A program made the position numbers and the translations under genes. From assembly GCA_937898415.1 (NCBI GenBank), contig CALDLA010000100.1:1-64000 (forward strand): DNA of 64,000 nt. The letters run 5' to 3'. A model generated the notes under the pieces. The model was not told where the DNA came from. It saw nothing but the letters and a program-made list of their open reading frames with translations, and ran no database searches. The number at the start of each line of letters is the position of its first letter. Within the stretch, counting starts at the first letter, position 1. Positions 49,395 to 57,941 of the stretch are shown here, in pieces. The stretch comes from an uncultured Prevotellaceae bacterium (GTDB lineage Bacteria; Bacteroidota; Bacteroidia; Bacteroidales; Bacteroidaceae).

Positions 49395-50337
49395 CGTTTT
49401 TCTTTTTTGGTAATACTATATAATAATAGGTGACAAAGGCCAACGAGCTGAGGATAATGGTGAGCCGCAGCAGGTCGGGCCACTCGGTGTGGCGGGTCAG
49501 GAAACTCTCGATGAAGCCGGCCAACATGAAGACAGGCACCGTGCCGATGACGATGCGGAGGCCGCGCCGCGCACCACGCCGGAAGGACGTCAGTCGAGGA
49601 TAGGTGCCAGGAAAAAGCCAGCCGTTGCCCATGGCGATGCCGGCAGCTCCGGCCACGATGATGGCTGAGATTTCGAGTGTGCCGTGCAGCCAGACAGCCA
49701 AAGCCGACTGCCACAGCAGACCGTGCTGGGCGAAGAATGTCTGGAACGAGCCAAGCATGACACCGTTCTGGAAGAGGATAAAGCCCGTGCCGAGGCTGGT
49801 GAACACGCCCAAAACGAAAGTGATGAACGACACCTTGACGTTGTTCAACGTAATCATGCCGAACATCGCGTCCTCGGGGTCGCCGTTATAGACGGCCATC
49901 GGCTCGCCTTCGGCAATATTTTGCAGCGTCATGTCCACATAGCCGTCGCCCAGAATGATGCGACAGAACTCGGGGTCTAACATTTGGGAAAGAAAGCCCA
50001 CGAACGCGCTGACCACGAAGATAACAAACGACAAGAGCAGTTCGCGCCGCGCCTCCCATATCGTACGCGGCACCTCGTCAGTCCAGAAGGTCAGCAAGCG
50101 CGACCAACGGTAGCGGTCTGAACGGTAAATCTCGTTGTGGAGGGCAGAAGCAAGGTTATTGAGATAAACGGTTATCTTGGACTCCGGGTAGTGGGTCTGC
50201 GCAAAAGCCAAGTCGCTGGTCACGTCAATATAGGTGTCGGCCAACTCGGTGGCATCGCTGTCACCGGCGGTCTCCACCACAATCTCAGCACCACGCCACT
50301 TCGAGATGTTCTGTCGGATAAACGTCACTTCCTTCAT
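49369..50337 (-). CDS. Stage II sporulation protein M-like membrane protein
   Basis: 322 residues from the ATG at 50337 (MKEVTFIRQNISKW). Matches the SpoIIM family (PF01944): soluble N-terminal part, then about five TM segments (LLLSFVIFVVSAFVGFL; SFITFVLGVFTSLGTGF; LHGTLEISAIIVAGAAGIAM with the conserved HGxxE; LRIVIGTVPVFMLAGFIESF). This organism does not sporulate; such proteins occur with RDD and MoxR genes in many phyla, and their role is unclear. First gene of the unit, with its own promoter. Confidence 0.85.
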   Translation of the reverse strand: MKEVTFIRQNISKWRGAEIVVETAGDSDATELADTYIDVTSDLAFAQTHYPESKITVYLNNLASALHNEIYRSDRYRWSRLLTFWTDEVPRTIWEARRELLLSFVIFVVSAFVGFLSQMLDPEFCRIILGDGYVDMTLQNIAEGEPMAVYNGDPEDAMFGMITLNNVKVSFITFVLGVFTSLGTGFILFQNGVMLGSFQTFFAQHGLLWQSALAVWLHGTLEISAIIVAGAAGIAMGNGWLFPGTYPRLTSFRRGARRGLRIVIGTVPVFMLAGFIESFLTRHTEWPDLLRLTIILSSLAFVTYYYIVLPKKKNDEYRIPID

Positions 50338-50346
50338 AATCCTGTG

Positions 50347-50376
50347 CAAAGTTACGAAATAATTTACAAATGACAA
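50347..50376 (-). promoter_or_regulatory. Promoter of the SpoIIM-MoxR-DUF58 unit
   Basis: Minus strand: TTG (50376-50374), 19-base spacer, TAACTTTG (50354-50347) followed by CACAGG. The ATG is 9 bases downstream of the -7 element, so the mRNA leader is very short or absent. The -33 triplet is half of CAATTG, which it shares with the opposite promoter. Confidence 0.75.
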
Positions 50377-50406
50377 TTGATAATTGATATTTATTTTGTA
50401 TCTTTG
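50377..50406 (+). promoter_or_regulatory. Promoter of the RDD gene
   Basis: TTG (50377-50379), 19-base spacer, TATCTTTG (50399-50406) followed by CCG. ATG at 50415, only 8 bases on, so the transcript is nearly leaderless. Shares the palindrome CAATTG (50374-50379) with the divergent promoter. Confidence 0.75.
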
Positions 50407-50414
50407 CCGTCGAA

Positions 50415-51125
50415 ATGGCAGAGAAGAGCATCGTCACCGGACAATATGTACGCATTCGTCAGACGCCGGCCAGTGTCGGCGAACGTATGCTGGCCCAGCT
50501 GATTGACTGGGTGATACAATTTGCATACCTGACGATGTGGTGGATTCTTAGCAGTAACACCGACCTCTACATGGGTACACTGGCCATCATTTTGGTCGTC
50601 CTACTGCCCGTTTTCTTCTACTGTCCGCTGTGCGAGATTCTTAGTGGAGGCCAGACCTTCGGCAAGCGGCTTGTCAAGCTACGCGTCATCATGGCCGACG
50701 GTACCCTACCCTCGCCTGCAGCTTATCTGCTCAGGTGGCTGATGATGATTGCCGACGGTCCCTTGTTAGGCTACATCGGCGTGCTAGTAATGATTCTGAA
50801 CCGCAATAACCAGCGGTTCGGCGACATGGCGGCGGGCACGTTGGTGGTCAAGCTGCAGAGCTATTCGAAGATTCAGGTCAGCCTCGACGAATACGACTAC
50901 CTGACAGAAGGTTACCGTCCCTCCTACCCTCAGGCTGCCGACTTGTCGTTGGAGCAGGCCGACATCATCCGCCGCGCCGTAGAGAGCGACCAGCCGGAGC
51001 GTATCAGCCAGTTGTCGCAGAAGGTGCAGCAACTGCTCGGCGTCACCCGCCGCGAGTCTGAGGACGAATTCTTCCTGCGCCGCATCATCCGCGACTACCA
51101 GTACTACGCCCTGGAGGAAATCTAA
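50415..51125 (+). CDS. RDD family membrane protein
   Basis: 236 residues. RDD domain near residues 18-150: GERMLAQLIDWVIQFAYL (Arg and first Asp), TFGKRLVKLRVI and RWLMMIADGPLLGY, ending FGDMAAGTLVV, with three hydrophobic segments. A soluble C-terminal tail of about 75 residues follows. RDD proteins are small membrane proteins, some linked to ion transport. Divergent from the SpoIIM-MoxR unit; the pairing is common in Bacteroidota. Converges with the aminopeptidase gene with 3 bases between. Confidence 0.88.
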   Translation: MAEKSIVTGQYVRIRQTPASVGERMLAQLIDWVIQFAYLTMWWILSSNTDLYMGTLAIILVVLLPVFFYCPLCEILSGGQTFGKRLVKLRVIMADGTLPSPAAYLLRWLMMIADGPLLGYIGVLVMILNRNNQRFGDMAAGTLVVKLQSYSKIQVSLDEYDYLTEGYRPSYPQAADLSLEQADIIRRAVESDQPERISQLSQKVQQLLGVTRRESEDEFFLRRIIRDYQYYALEEI

Positions 51126-51128
51126 TCT

Positions 51129-52919
51129 CTAAAATGGGGCGCAGGCCTCCCGCAACCACTCCACTTCGTCAGCATCAAGATGTGGTGACAGACGGTCGAA
51201 AACCGTCTGGTGATAGTCGTTCAGCCAGTCAATCTCCTCCTGTATCAACTGTTCGCGGATGATGGGACGCTTGTCGATGGGACAGAGCGTCAGCGACTCA
51301 AACTGCAGGAACTTGCCGAATTCCGTCTCCTTGTAAGGAACAATCAACAAAGTATTCTCAACACGGGCACCACAACGGCCGGGCAGGTAGATGCCGGGTT
51401 CGTCGGTGATGGTCATGCCTTCCACCAACGGGGCAGGCTTCCACTCCATACGAAACTGATGAGGACCTTCGTGAACATTCAGGTAAGTACCCACGCCGTG
51501 CCCCGTGCCGTGCAGGTAGTTCAGCCCGTGACGCCACATCGCCTCACGGGCCAGGATGTCAATCTGCGTACCGCTGGCACCGCTGGGGAACTTGCACAGT
51601 TTTATCCGGATGTGGCCTTTCAACACCAACGTGTAGATGAGCCGTTCCTCATCGGTCAACGGGCCAAGGGCGATGGTACGCGTGATGTCAGTCGTACCGT
51701 CCAAGTACTGCGCACCGCTGTCTAACAACAGCAGACCGTGTGGTTCCAGCGGGATGTCGGTGTCAGGTGTCGCCTCATAATGAACGATGGCAGCATGCGT
51801 ACCGTAGCCCGCGATAGTATCGAATGAGATATCGCGATAGAGGGGCTGCTCGGCACGTAGTGCCGTCAGTTTGCGGTCAATGGAGATTTCAGTTTCATGG
51901 GACTCATGAGACTCCTCCAACCACTTCAAGAATTTTACCATTGCGATGCCGTCTTTCAGCATCGCTGACCTAAAACCCGCTATCTCGGTGGCATTTTTGA
52001 CGGTTTTCATCCGTTTGACGGGCGACTCTTCCTCAACAATCTCGCAGTTCACCGTCTTGTAGAGCACGTAGTTCACCTCGTCGGGATCGAGCAGGATATT
52101 ATACTCAAAGTAGTCCTTCAATCCCTTCACAATATTCTCATAACTGTCCACCTTGATGCCTGCAGCCTGCAAATAAGCCGACACTTCGGAAGTCAGTTTC
52201 ACCTTATTTATATATAGGGTAACGTCCTTCGACGAAATCAGCAGGTAGGAGACGAAGACCGGATTGCAATGGACATCCGTACCTCGCAGGTTCAGCGTCC
52301 AGGCTATGTCATCGAGCGCCGACATCAACATACCGTCGGCATGTTTCTCCCGTAAGGCCCTGCGGATGCGGGTAATCTTGTTTCCTGTCGTTTCGCCGGC
52401 ATATTCTATGGGGTAAATCTCCACTGGATTCTCAGGTATAGCCGGACGGTCGTGCCAGATCAGCTTCAGCGGGTCGAGATTCGTGCGCAGCGTCAGTCCG
52501 CCCTCTTTGCGGAGGTCGGCTATCAGTTCCTTCACGCTGTTGGCTGACGAGCACCAGCCGTCGATGCCTACCTCAGTGCTAGCGGGAGAACCGCCAGCCG
52601 CAATTTGGGTTTTAAGCCACTGCGCGATGGTCGGCGTGCCTTCCATCTTCAATTTCATCAGCTGAAACTCCGTACCCTTCAACTGCTCCTCGGCAGCAAG
52701 GAAATAGCGACTGTCCGTCCACAGGGCGGCACTATTCAGCGTCACCACCGCCGTGCCTGCCGAACCGTTGAAGCCACTGATAAACTCACGTCCCTTCCAA
52801 TGGTCGGGAATATATTCACCCTGATGAGGGTCGGTACTGGGGAAGATAAACGCGGCCAGGTGTTCGCGCCGCATCACCTCCCGAAGGTCTTCTAATCGTT
52901 GGTTCACCGTCTTATTCAT
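51129..52919 (-). CDS. Xaa-Pro aminopeptidase (M24B)
   Basis: 596 residues, cytoplasmic. Two creatinase N-terminal-type domains (LAAFIFPSTDPHQGEYIPDH, GSAGTAVVTLNSAALWTDSR) and a C-terminal pita-bread catalytic domain. Metal ligands: two Asp in LLDSGAQYLDGTTDITRT, His in GTGHGVGTYLNVHEGP, Glu in TDEPGIYLPG and Glu in RVENTLLIV. Resembles the long PepP-type enzymes found from Bacteroidota to eukaryotes; cleaves N-terminal residues before proline. Last gene of the operon, 9 bases after GH31. Confidence 0.93.
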   Translation of the reverse strand: MNKTVNQRLEDLREVMRREHLAAFIFPSTDPHQGEYIPDHWKGREFISGFNGSAGTAVVTLNSAALWTDSRYFLAAEEQLKGTEFQLMKLKMEGTPTIAQWLKTQIAAGGSPASTEVGIDGWCSSANSVKELIADLRKEGGLTLRTNLDPLKLIWHDRPAIPENPVEIYPIEYAGETTGNKITRIRRALREKHADGMLMSALDDIAWTLNLRGTDVHCNPVFVSYLLISSKDVTLYINKVKLTSEVSAYLQAAGIKVDSYENIVKGLKDYFEYNILLDPDEVNYVLYKTVNCEIVEEESPVKRMKTVKNATEIAGFRSAMLKDGIAMVKFLKWLEESHESHETEISIDRKLTALRAEQPLYRDISFDTIAGYGTHAAIVHYEATPDTDIPLEPHGLLLLDSGAQYLDGTTDITRTIALGPLTDEERLIYTLVLKGHIRIKLCKFPSGASGTQIDILAREAMWRHGLNYLHGTGHGVGTYLNVHEGPHQFRMEWKPAPLVEGMTITDEPGIYLPGRCGARVENTLLIVPYKETEFGKFLQFESLTLCPIDKRPIIREQLIQEEIDWLNDYHQTVFDRLSPHLDADEVEWLREACAPF

Positions 52920-52928
52920 AACGCTTTC

Positions 52929-55256
52929 TTATTTCTTGATTTCCTGTAATGCTTTGTCGCCAGGCTTGAAGAGCAGGCCGGTACACTGCTGCGCTGCTGC
53001 CTTGTAGGTCTTCAGCTCCACCTTGTCCCACTGTATCTGGTCAGTACGCTGAGCCAACGGGGCATGGGGGATAATGCTACCGTCGCGAACGAGGATGATG
53101 GCGGAAATACGACCTGCCGTCAATGTCTGGTAGCCGCCATCGTAAACCTTGCCGTTCTGATAGTCTATCCACTTGCCTTTGGGCAGGTAGACAATCCGAC
53201 TGTTGCCACTCTCCAAAAGCGGCGCCACTAATAGCTGTGAGCCGAACATATACTCGTCCTCCACGAGCCAGGCACCCGGGTCTTCAGGGAACTCCACCAG
53301 CAGGGCACGCACCATCGGCAGACCGCGCTCCGTACAGTCCTTGGCCTGGGCATAGACGTAAGGCATGAGCCGGTATTTCATCTCGGCACATTCACGGAAA
53401 GCCTTGGTGAACGACTCTGAGATGAGCCACGGCTCGGTGGGAGGTGCTCCATGGGCACGGGTATGACTCGATAGGAAGCCGAAGGGCAGCCAACGGCGGT
53501 AGATGTCCTCAGGCGAAGCCGTCACAAAACCGCCCATATCGTGGCTCCAGAATGAAAAACCGCTGAGTCCAAACGAGAGACCGCCGCGCAGGTCGCCCAG
53601 CATACCGATATTATTGGTAGCCGCATCGCCACCCCAGTGCAGGGCGTAACGCTGTGAACCTGCCCAGGCCGAACGGGCCCAGATGATGCCCTCGCCGGGA
53701 TACTGACCCTCAACGGCTTCCCAGAGTGCCTTGTTATAGCGCAGGGGATAGAGGTTGTGCTCGTAGAGTCCGCCGAGGCCGCTGTAGTAGAAACCGTTGT
53801 AAGGGGCCGCCTCGCCGAAGTCGCACTTGATGGTCGAGACGCCCTGTTTCAGCAGGTTCGTAATCTTCTGCTGGTACCAGCTGACCGTCCCGGGATTGGA
53901 GAAGTCGAGAATAGCATCCTCGACGGGCATACCGCCCGCTGCGTTCCTGATGTGGAGATTGTTCTGGACAATCTCATTGAAGAAACGGTTCTTGGGCGTA
54001 AAATACGGCAACTGCCACAGACAGGTATGGAAGCCGTCCTTGGCCAGCTGTTTCAGCATACCCACGGGGTCTTCGAAACGATCCTTGGCAAACTCATAGT
54101 CGCACTGCCAGTCAGTGCCGAACCAACCGGTGTCGAAGTGGATGACGTCGGCAGGTATCTTGTGCTGGCGCAGCTTCTTGGCAATGTCGAGACCCTCGTC
54201 CTGCGAGAAGTAGGTGATTCGGCTCATCCAAGTGCCGAAACTCCAGAGCGGCGGCATGGGTGACTTACCAGTGACGTTGGTGTACTCGTCAAGTATTTCT
54301 TTGGGGGAGCCGAAGAACACGAAGAGGTCTATCTGCTCGTCGGCCATGAAGAGTCGCTGAGCGCCGATGTAAGAGGCACCGAAATCGGCGGTGACGGGGG
54401 CCGACGTGTGCATGAAGATGCCGTAGCCACGGTTGGAGAAGTAGAAGGGCACAGGCTTGTACATGCCGTCGGTCTCAGGTCCCTGGGGGTCGGTGACGCT
54501 GAGGTGAACCTTCTGGCCTACCTTATTCAATGAGGTGAACGACTCGCCGCAGCCGTAGATACGCTCGCCGGGCGAGAGCAGGAAGACAGGATTCACCGAG
54601 CGTGAGTTGTCTGAACCGCGCTTAAGGAACGAGAAGGGCAGCAACTTCACCTGTGTGGAGTCGTTGTCGATGATATGGCGCGTCTGGGTGAGTATCTTGC
54701 CTTTCGCATCCTTCAGCACCAAGCGGAAGGGGAAACGCTGAATCTCGATGCTGCCGTAGTCGGTGCCGTAGCTGATGGTCTGGGCGTTTTCTCCTTTCCT
54801 CCATGAGGGTTTGCTGGAGCGCTGCTTGAAGCCGTCACAGAACATCGGGTCGTCGGCATCGGTATTCTTCGGCACGATGGGCGTGGTGAGCAAACGGATG
54901 CGGGCTGCCTTGGGCGAGATGAACTCAATGGAAATCCTTAGGTCAGGGTCGTTGTCGTAGGCCGCATCGGGGAAGTCGAGCATCTGCATACGGACGGGCC
55001 AGTAGCCATTGAGGTTGAACGCCTGACGGGGCGACAGCCGGTAGCGTTTCCAGTTGACAAGTCCTTCGCCTTTCGCCGCATCGAACGATGCCAGCGAGTC
55101 GGCCAGGAAATAGGTGTTCGACAGGTCGTAGAAGTCGGTCGAGACGTCCTTCTGCATACACTGCAGGTACTGGATACCGGCGTTGGTCTGAAGCTGGGCA
55201 TGAGTTGTCAGGAAGCCGCAGCAGACGAGCGCAATTAAAAAAGTTTTTCTATTCAT
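52929..55256 (-). CDS. Secreted GH31 alpha-glycosidase (alpha-xylosidase-like)
   Basis: 775 residues from the ATG at 55256 (MNRKTFLIALVCCGFLTTHA, a signal peptide). Glycoside hydrolase family 31: nucleophile Asp in IKCDFGEAAP near residue 480, acid/base Asp in WGGDAATN near 545, and the GWFGTDWQCDYEF substrate pocket. The F-G-E after the nucleophile Asp is closer to alpha-xylosidases than to starch alpha-glucosidases, which suggests xyloglucan or related substrates; this is inference. No susC/susD genes are nearby. 28 bases downstream of the activase gene. Confidence 0.9.
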   Translation of the reverse strand: MNRKTFLIALVCCGFLTTHAQLQTNAGIQYLQCMQKDVSTDFYDLSNTYFLADSLASFDAAKGEGLVNWKRYRLSPRQAFNLNGYWPVRMQMLDFPDAAYDNDPDLRISIEFISPKAARIRLLTTPIVPKNTDADDPMFCDGFKQRSSKPSWRKGENAQTISYGTDYGSIEIQRFPFRLVLKDAKGKILTQTRHIIDNDSTQVKLLPFSFLKRGSDNSRSVNPVFLLSPGERIYGCGESFTSLNKVGQKVHLSVTDPQGPETDGMYKPVPFYFSNRGYGIFMHTSAPVTADFGASYIGAQRLFMADEQIDLFVFFGSPKEILDEYTNVTGKSPMPPLWSFGTWMSRITYFSQDEGLDIAKKLRQHKIPADVIHFDTGWFGTDWQCDYEFAKDRFEDPVGMLKQLAKDGFHTCLWQLPYFTPKNRFFNEIVQNNLHIRNAAGGMPVEDAILDFSNPGTVSWYQQKITNLLKQGVSTIKCDFGEAAPYNGFYYSGLGGLYEHNLYPLRYNKALWEAVEGQYPGEGIIWARSAWAGSQRYALHWGGDAATNNIGMLGDLRGGLSFGLSGFSFWSHDMGGFVTASPEDIYRRWLPFGFLSSHTRAHGAPPTEPWLISESFTKAFRECAEMKYRLMPYVYAQAKDCTERGLPMVRALLVEFPEDPGAWLVEDEYMFGSQLLVAPLLESGNSRIVYLPKGKWIDYQNGKVYDGGYQTLTAGRISAIILVRDGSIIPHAPLAQRTDQIQWDKVELKTYKAAAQQCTGLLFKPGDKALQEIKK

Positions 55257-55284
55257 AGTTTTGGTTTTTAATTTACAATTGTTA

Positions 55285-56160
55285 TTACCCGCCAATGACC
55301 ACCTGCAGTCCGTGAGCCTCCAACAGCTGACAACAGCGGCGTAGCGTTTCATCCGAGGGAACGGCCATCGGGAAGCCCTCTGGATTATAGGGTGTCGGGG
55401 GCATCATACGGCGATGCTTGTCCTTGCCTACGTCGTGGTAGGAGAGCAGGTGGACGGACCCACCCCCGGCCCCTCCCTGTGAGGGAGGGGAGTAAAGTGA
55501 CTGGAGGAATTGGGCGGTTGCCTCGATGTTCGACTCGTCGGCATTGATGCCTTCGATGAGGGGGATTCGGATGCGGAACGGTGTGCCGAGGGTGGCCACG
55601 CGGCGTATGTTTTCAAGGATCAGCTCATTGCCGACACCCGTGTAGCGGCGGTGCTTCTCCGAGTCCATCAGCTTCAGGTCGACCAGCAGCAGTTCGCAGT
55701 CGGCAGCCACGGCATCGACCACCTCCGGCCGGACATAGAGCGCCGTGTCGACGGTGCGGTGGAAGCCGCGTCGCTTCAATTCACGTAGGATTGCCAACGC
55801 ATCGTCGGGGTGCATCAGCGGTTCGCCACCACAGAGGGTCACGCCTCCGCCGCTGTCCTCCATGATGTCGCGCTCCTTCTCAATCTCGGCCATCAGCTCG
55901 TCCATCGTGTACTCACGGCCGCACAGTTCGCGGGCGGTGGTGGGGCAGTCGTCCACGGTGAAGCCCGGTTCGTTGCACGTACCACAGCGGATGCACTTCG
56001 ACTGTTTGAAGAGCACCTGCGGCTCTGCTGACCAGCTTTCCGGGTTATGACACCACACGCAGCGCAGCGGGCATCCCTTCATGAAGATGGTTGTCCGAAT
56101 GCCCGGCCCGTCATTAATGGCATAGCGCTTGATGTCGAAGATGTATGTATCCAATGTCAA
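55285..56160 (-). CDS. Glycyl radical enzyme activase (radical SAM), with a repeat inserted
   Basis: 291 residues. Radical SAM motif GCPLRCVWC (Cys 30, 34, 37), then one ferredoxin-like cluster: Cys 56, 59, 62 and 72. SAM-binding SGGGVTLCGGEPLMHP near 103-118. It installs the glycyl radical on a partner enzyme; the auxiliary cluster is more typical of partners other than classical pyruvate formate-lyase. Start is TTG at 56160, overlapping the upstream TGA (coupled). Residues about 222-233 (SPPSQGGAGGGS) are not part of the normal fold and come from an inserted repeat. A glycyl radical enzyme lies at the right edge of the window, not beside it. Confidence 0.9.
   Translation of the reverse strand: MTLDTYIFDIKRYAINDGPGIRTTIFMKGCPLRCVWCHNPESWSAEPQVLFKQSKCIRCGTCNEPGFTVDDCPTTARELCGREYTMDELMAEIEKERDIMEDSGGGVTLCGGEPLMHPDDALAILRELKRRGFHRTVDTALYVRPEVVDAVAADCELLLVDLKLMDSEKHRRYTGVGNELILENIRRVATLGTPFRIRIPLIEGINADESNIEATAQFLQSLYSPPSQGGAGGGSVHLLSYHDVGKDKHRRMMPPTPYNPEGFPMAVPSDETLRRCCQLLEAHGLQVVIGG
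55458..55495. repeat. Bacteroidota GC-rich hairpin repeat inserted in frame in the activase gene
   Basis: Plus strand ACCCACCCCCGGCCCCTCCC then TGTGAGGGAGGGGAGT. CCCCTCCCT/AGGGAGGGG forms a perfect 9-bp hairpin (55470-55490). I recall the same sequence as a dispersed repeat in Bacteroidota genomes; it translates here to SPPSQGGAGGG. Confidence 0.75.
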
Positions 56161-57827
56161 CCCTTCTTACAGCCCCCGCGGAGCGTCCAACGCGGCATGT
56201 TATCCATGAGCCGATGTAAGTGTCTGAGCGCTTCCTGTTCCTCCTGGCCCGACAGCAGTTCGTCCAGATGGCAGTTGACAAACATCAGGAAGTACTGTTC
56301 TTGGCTCAATTCCCTTAACGACGGTATATCCTCATGGTTGGCATAGAACCACATACGACTAATCATTTCCTCGGCAAAGGCCACATCGCAATTCAGCTTT
56401 TTCGTCATATACTTAGTGAAGCGTTCCCTCTGACTGTTCGGAATCAGCGGCATGAAGCTGACACCGGCTTCCAAAAACTCGTAGTCGGTAAACGGATACA
56501 GTTCTCTCTGCTGTACTTCCGTTGCCTGCAATTTTACACACAGTTCGCTACGCCTGTAAAAGGAATAACGCGAGACAAAGAATATGGTCTGGTCCAACGG
56601 CAGATTATCGGCTTGTTCTCCTTTCAGCGAGTAAACCATTGCCTTTATTGCCAAGGAATGGGCATAGACTTTATCCACGGTTTCCTGTACGTCTATATTT
56701 TCGTGCTTGTCTAACTCCAGATAGGTGTACAGACGTTCTTTCACCGTCGCTAAGTTCACTACTCCATAAAGGTTGGCGAGTCCCTCAATATAGTCTTCAA
56801 CTGTGCGTATTGAAGCATAGGTGGACTTTGCCATAACTTCCATCAAGTGAGGGTTTGCTGCGGCGGCAAAGTCGGCGGCAATGTAGATTCTCTGCCTTTC
56901 CTCGTCCTCATGGCTTACAACAGCGGCAAAGCCATACGTCTCGAGCATGGTGTTGTGAATAACTCGCGATGCGAATACGCCCTCCGTCGGGTCGGCAGCT
57001 TTTGAGCTGCTGACCAAGTACATCATATCCTCATTTGGCAGCATCAGCAGAATGTCCTCTATATTGTCAATCACCTGCTCGCGATACTTCTGCCGCAACA
57101 CCTCTACACTGTCATCCGGGTCAAGATCCAGATAGAGGTCATTTCCCAGGTCCAGCAGCAAGTCTTTTTCCCAGTCTGCCGTAAGCTGCTCAATGGTAGG
57201 CAGCCCCTCGGGACTGTAGGCGTGGCTCTTCTTCTCTTCATCTTCGTCATCTTCAAGAGGATCTGCACCGACAGGCAGTATGTACGAATAGTTGCCCTCG
57301 CCCAGATTCTTCTTCAGCAATGGGAGGTACTGACTGGTCTCCAAGCGGGAGTGAGTCATAAGACAGTGCTTGCCATCCTTGCCAAACTCGTACTCTATCA
57401 AAGGAATGTCGTCGGTGTCCTCCTCTAAAAAGTACTTCGTCAGTGCAAAGGACTTGTCGGGCTTGATACCAGCCTCGTCAGCGTAGTCTATGGCACCATA
57501 CACCCAGTTGTGAGCCTCGTCATAGCTGCAAGGCTTGGCATTAACCTTTTCAATAAATTCCTCAAATTCAAACCCCTCCTGACGCAGACGGTAGAAGCTG
57601 TCCTTCACACCGCAACACCAAGCATCAACCAGATAGCAGGCAAAACTCAGACGTCCTCCTGTATGCTTGCGGCTGACAATCACGTATCCCTCGCCATTCC
57701 CGACAATGTCGTCTGTTATGTAGCATGGGCCTATTTCGAGTTCACGTGTACGTTGGCGGATGTAGCTCTCGTCGCTAAGGAACTGTTGCCCGCCGCTGCT
57801 TTGTTTCTTTCTATTTTTCTTTGTCAT
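56157..57827 (-). CDS. Conserved protein of unknown function, 556 aa
   Basis: From the ATG at 57827 (MTKKNRKKQSSGGQQF). I do not recognise a named family. A conserved-looking N-terminal block (RELEIGPCYITDDIVGNGEG, YVIVSRKHTGG, YLVDAWCCGVKDSFYRL) is followed by an acidic Asp/Glu-rich linker near residues 195-250 and a long alpha-helical part. No signal peptide or TM helix, so probably cytoplasmic. It has its own promoter and is coupled to the activase gene through a shared TTGA. A link to glycyl radical chemistry or to starvation is possible but unproven. Confidence 0.7.
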   Translation of the reverse strand: MTKKNRKKQSSGGQQFLSDESYIRQRTRELEIGPCYITDDIVGNGEGYVIVSRKHTGGRLSFACYLVDAWCCGVKDSFYRLRQEGFEFEEFIEKVNAKPCSYDEAHNWVYGAIDYADEAGIKPDKSFALTKYFLEEDTDDIPLIEYEFGKDGKHCLMTHSRLETSQYLPLLKKNLGEGNYSYILPVGADPLEDDEDEEKKSHAYSPEGLPTIEQLTADWEKDLLLDLGNDLYLDLDPDDSVEVLRQKYREQVIDNIEDILLMLPNEDMMYLVSSSKAADPTEGVFASRVIHNTMLETYGFAAVVSHEDEERQRIYIAADFAAAANPHLMEVMAKSTYASIRTVEDYIEGLANLYGVVNLATVKERLYTYLELDKHENIDVQETVDKVYAHSLAIKAMVYSLKGEQADNLPLDQTIFFVSRYSFYRRSELCVKLQATEVQQRELYPFTDYEFLEAGVSFMPLIPNSQRERFTKYMTKKLNCDVAFAEEMISRMWFYANHEDIPSLRELSQEQYFLMFVNCHLDELLSGQEEQEALRHLHRLMDNMPRWTLRGGCKKG

Positions 57828-57856
57828 AAAATGGCATTTCTTTCCTGTTTTTGTTG

Positions 57857-57887
57857 CAAAGGTAGCCTTTTTCTTGGACATTCCAAA
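57857..57887 (-). promoter_or_regulatory. Promoter of the 556-aa gene and activase operon
   Basis: Minus strand: TTTTG (57888-57884), 19-base spacer, TACCTTTG (57864-57857) followed by CAACA. The ATG is 30 bases downstream. It overlaps the divergent sigma-factor promoter. Confidence 0.75.
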
Positions 57888-57904
57888 AGAAAATGCTAAT
57901 TTTG
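57874..57904 (+). promoter_or_regulatory. Promoter of the ECF sigma operon
   Basis: TTG (57874-57876), 20-base spacer, TAATTTTG (57897-57904) followed by CGTAGC. The ATG is 37 bases downstream. Its -33 lies inside the spacer of the opposite promoter, so the two cannot be occupied together. Confidence 0.75.
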
Positions 57905-57941
57905 CGTAGCATTTCGCAAACTTTGGTGTATATAGAAGCAG

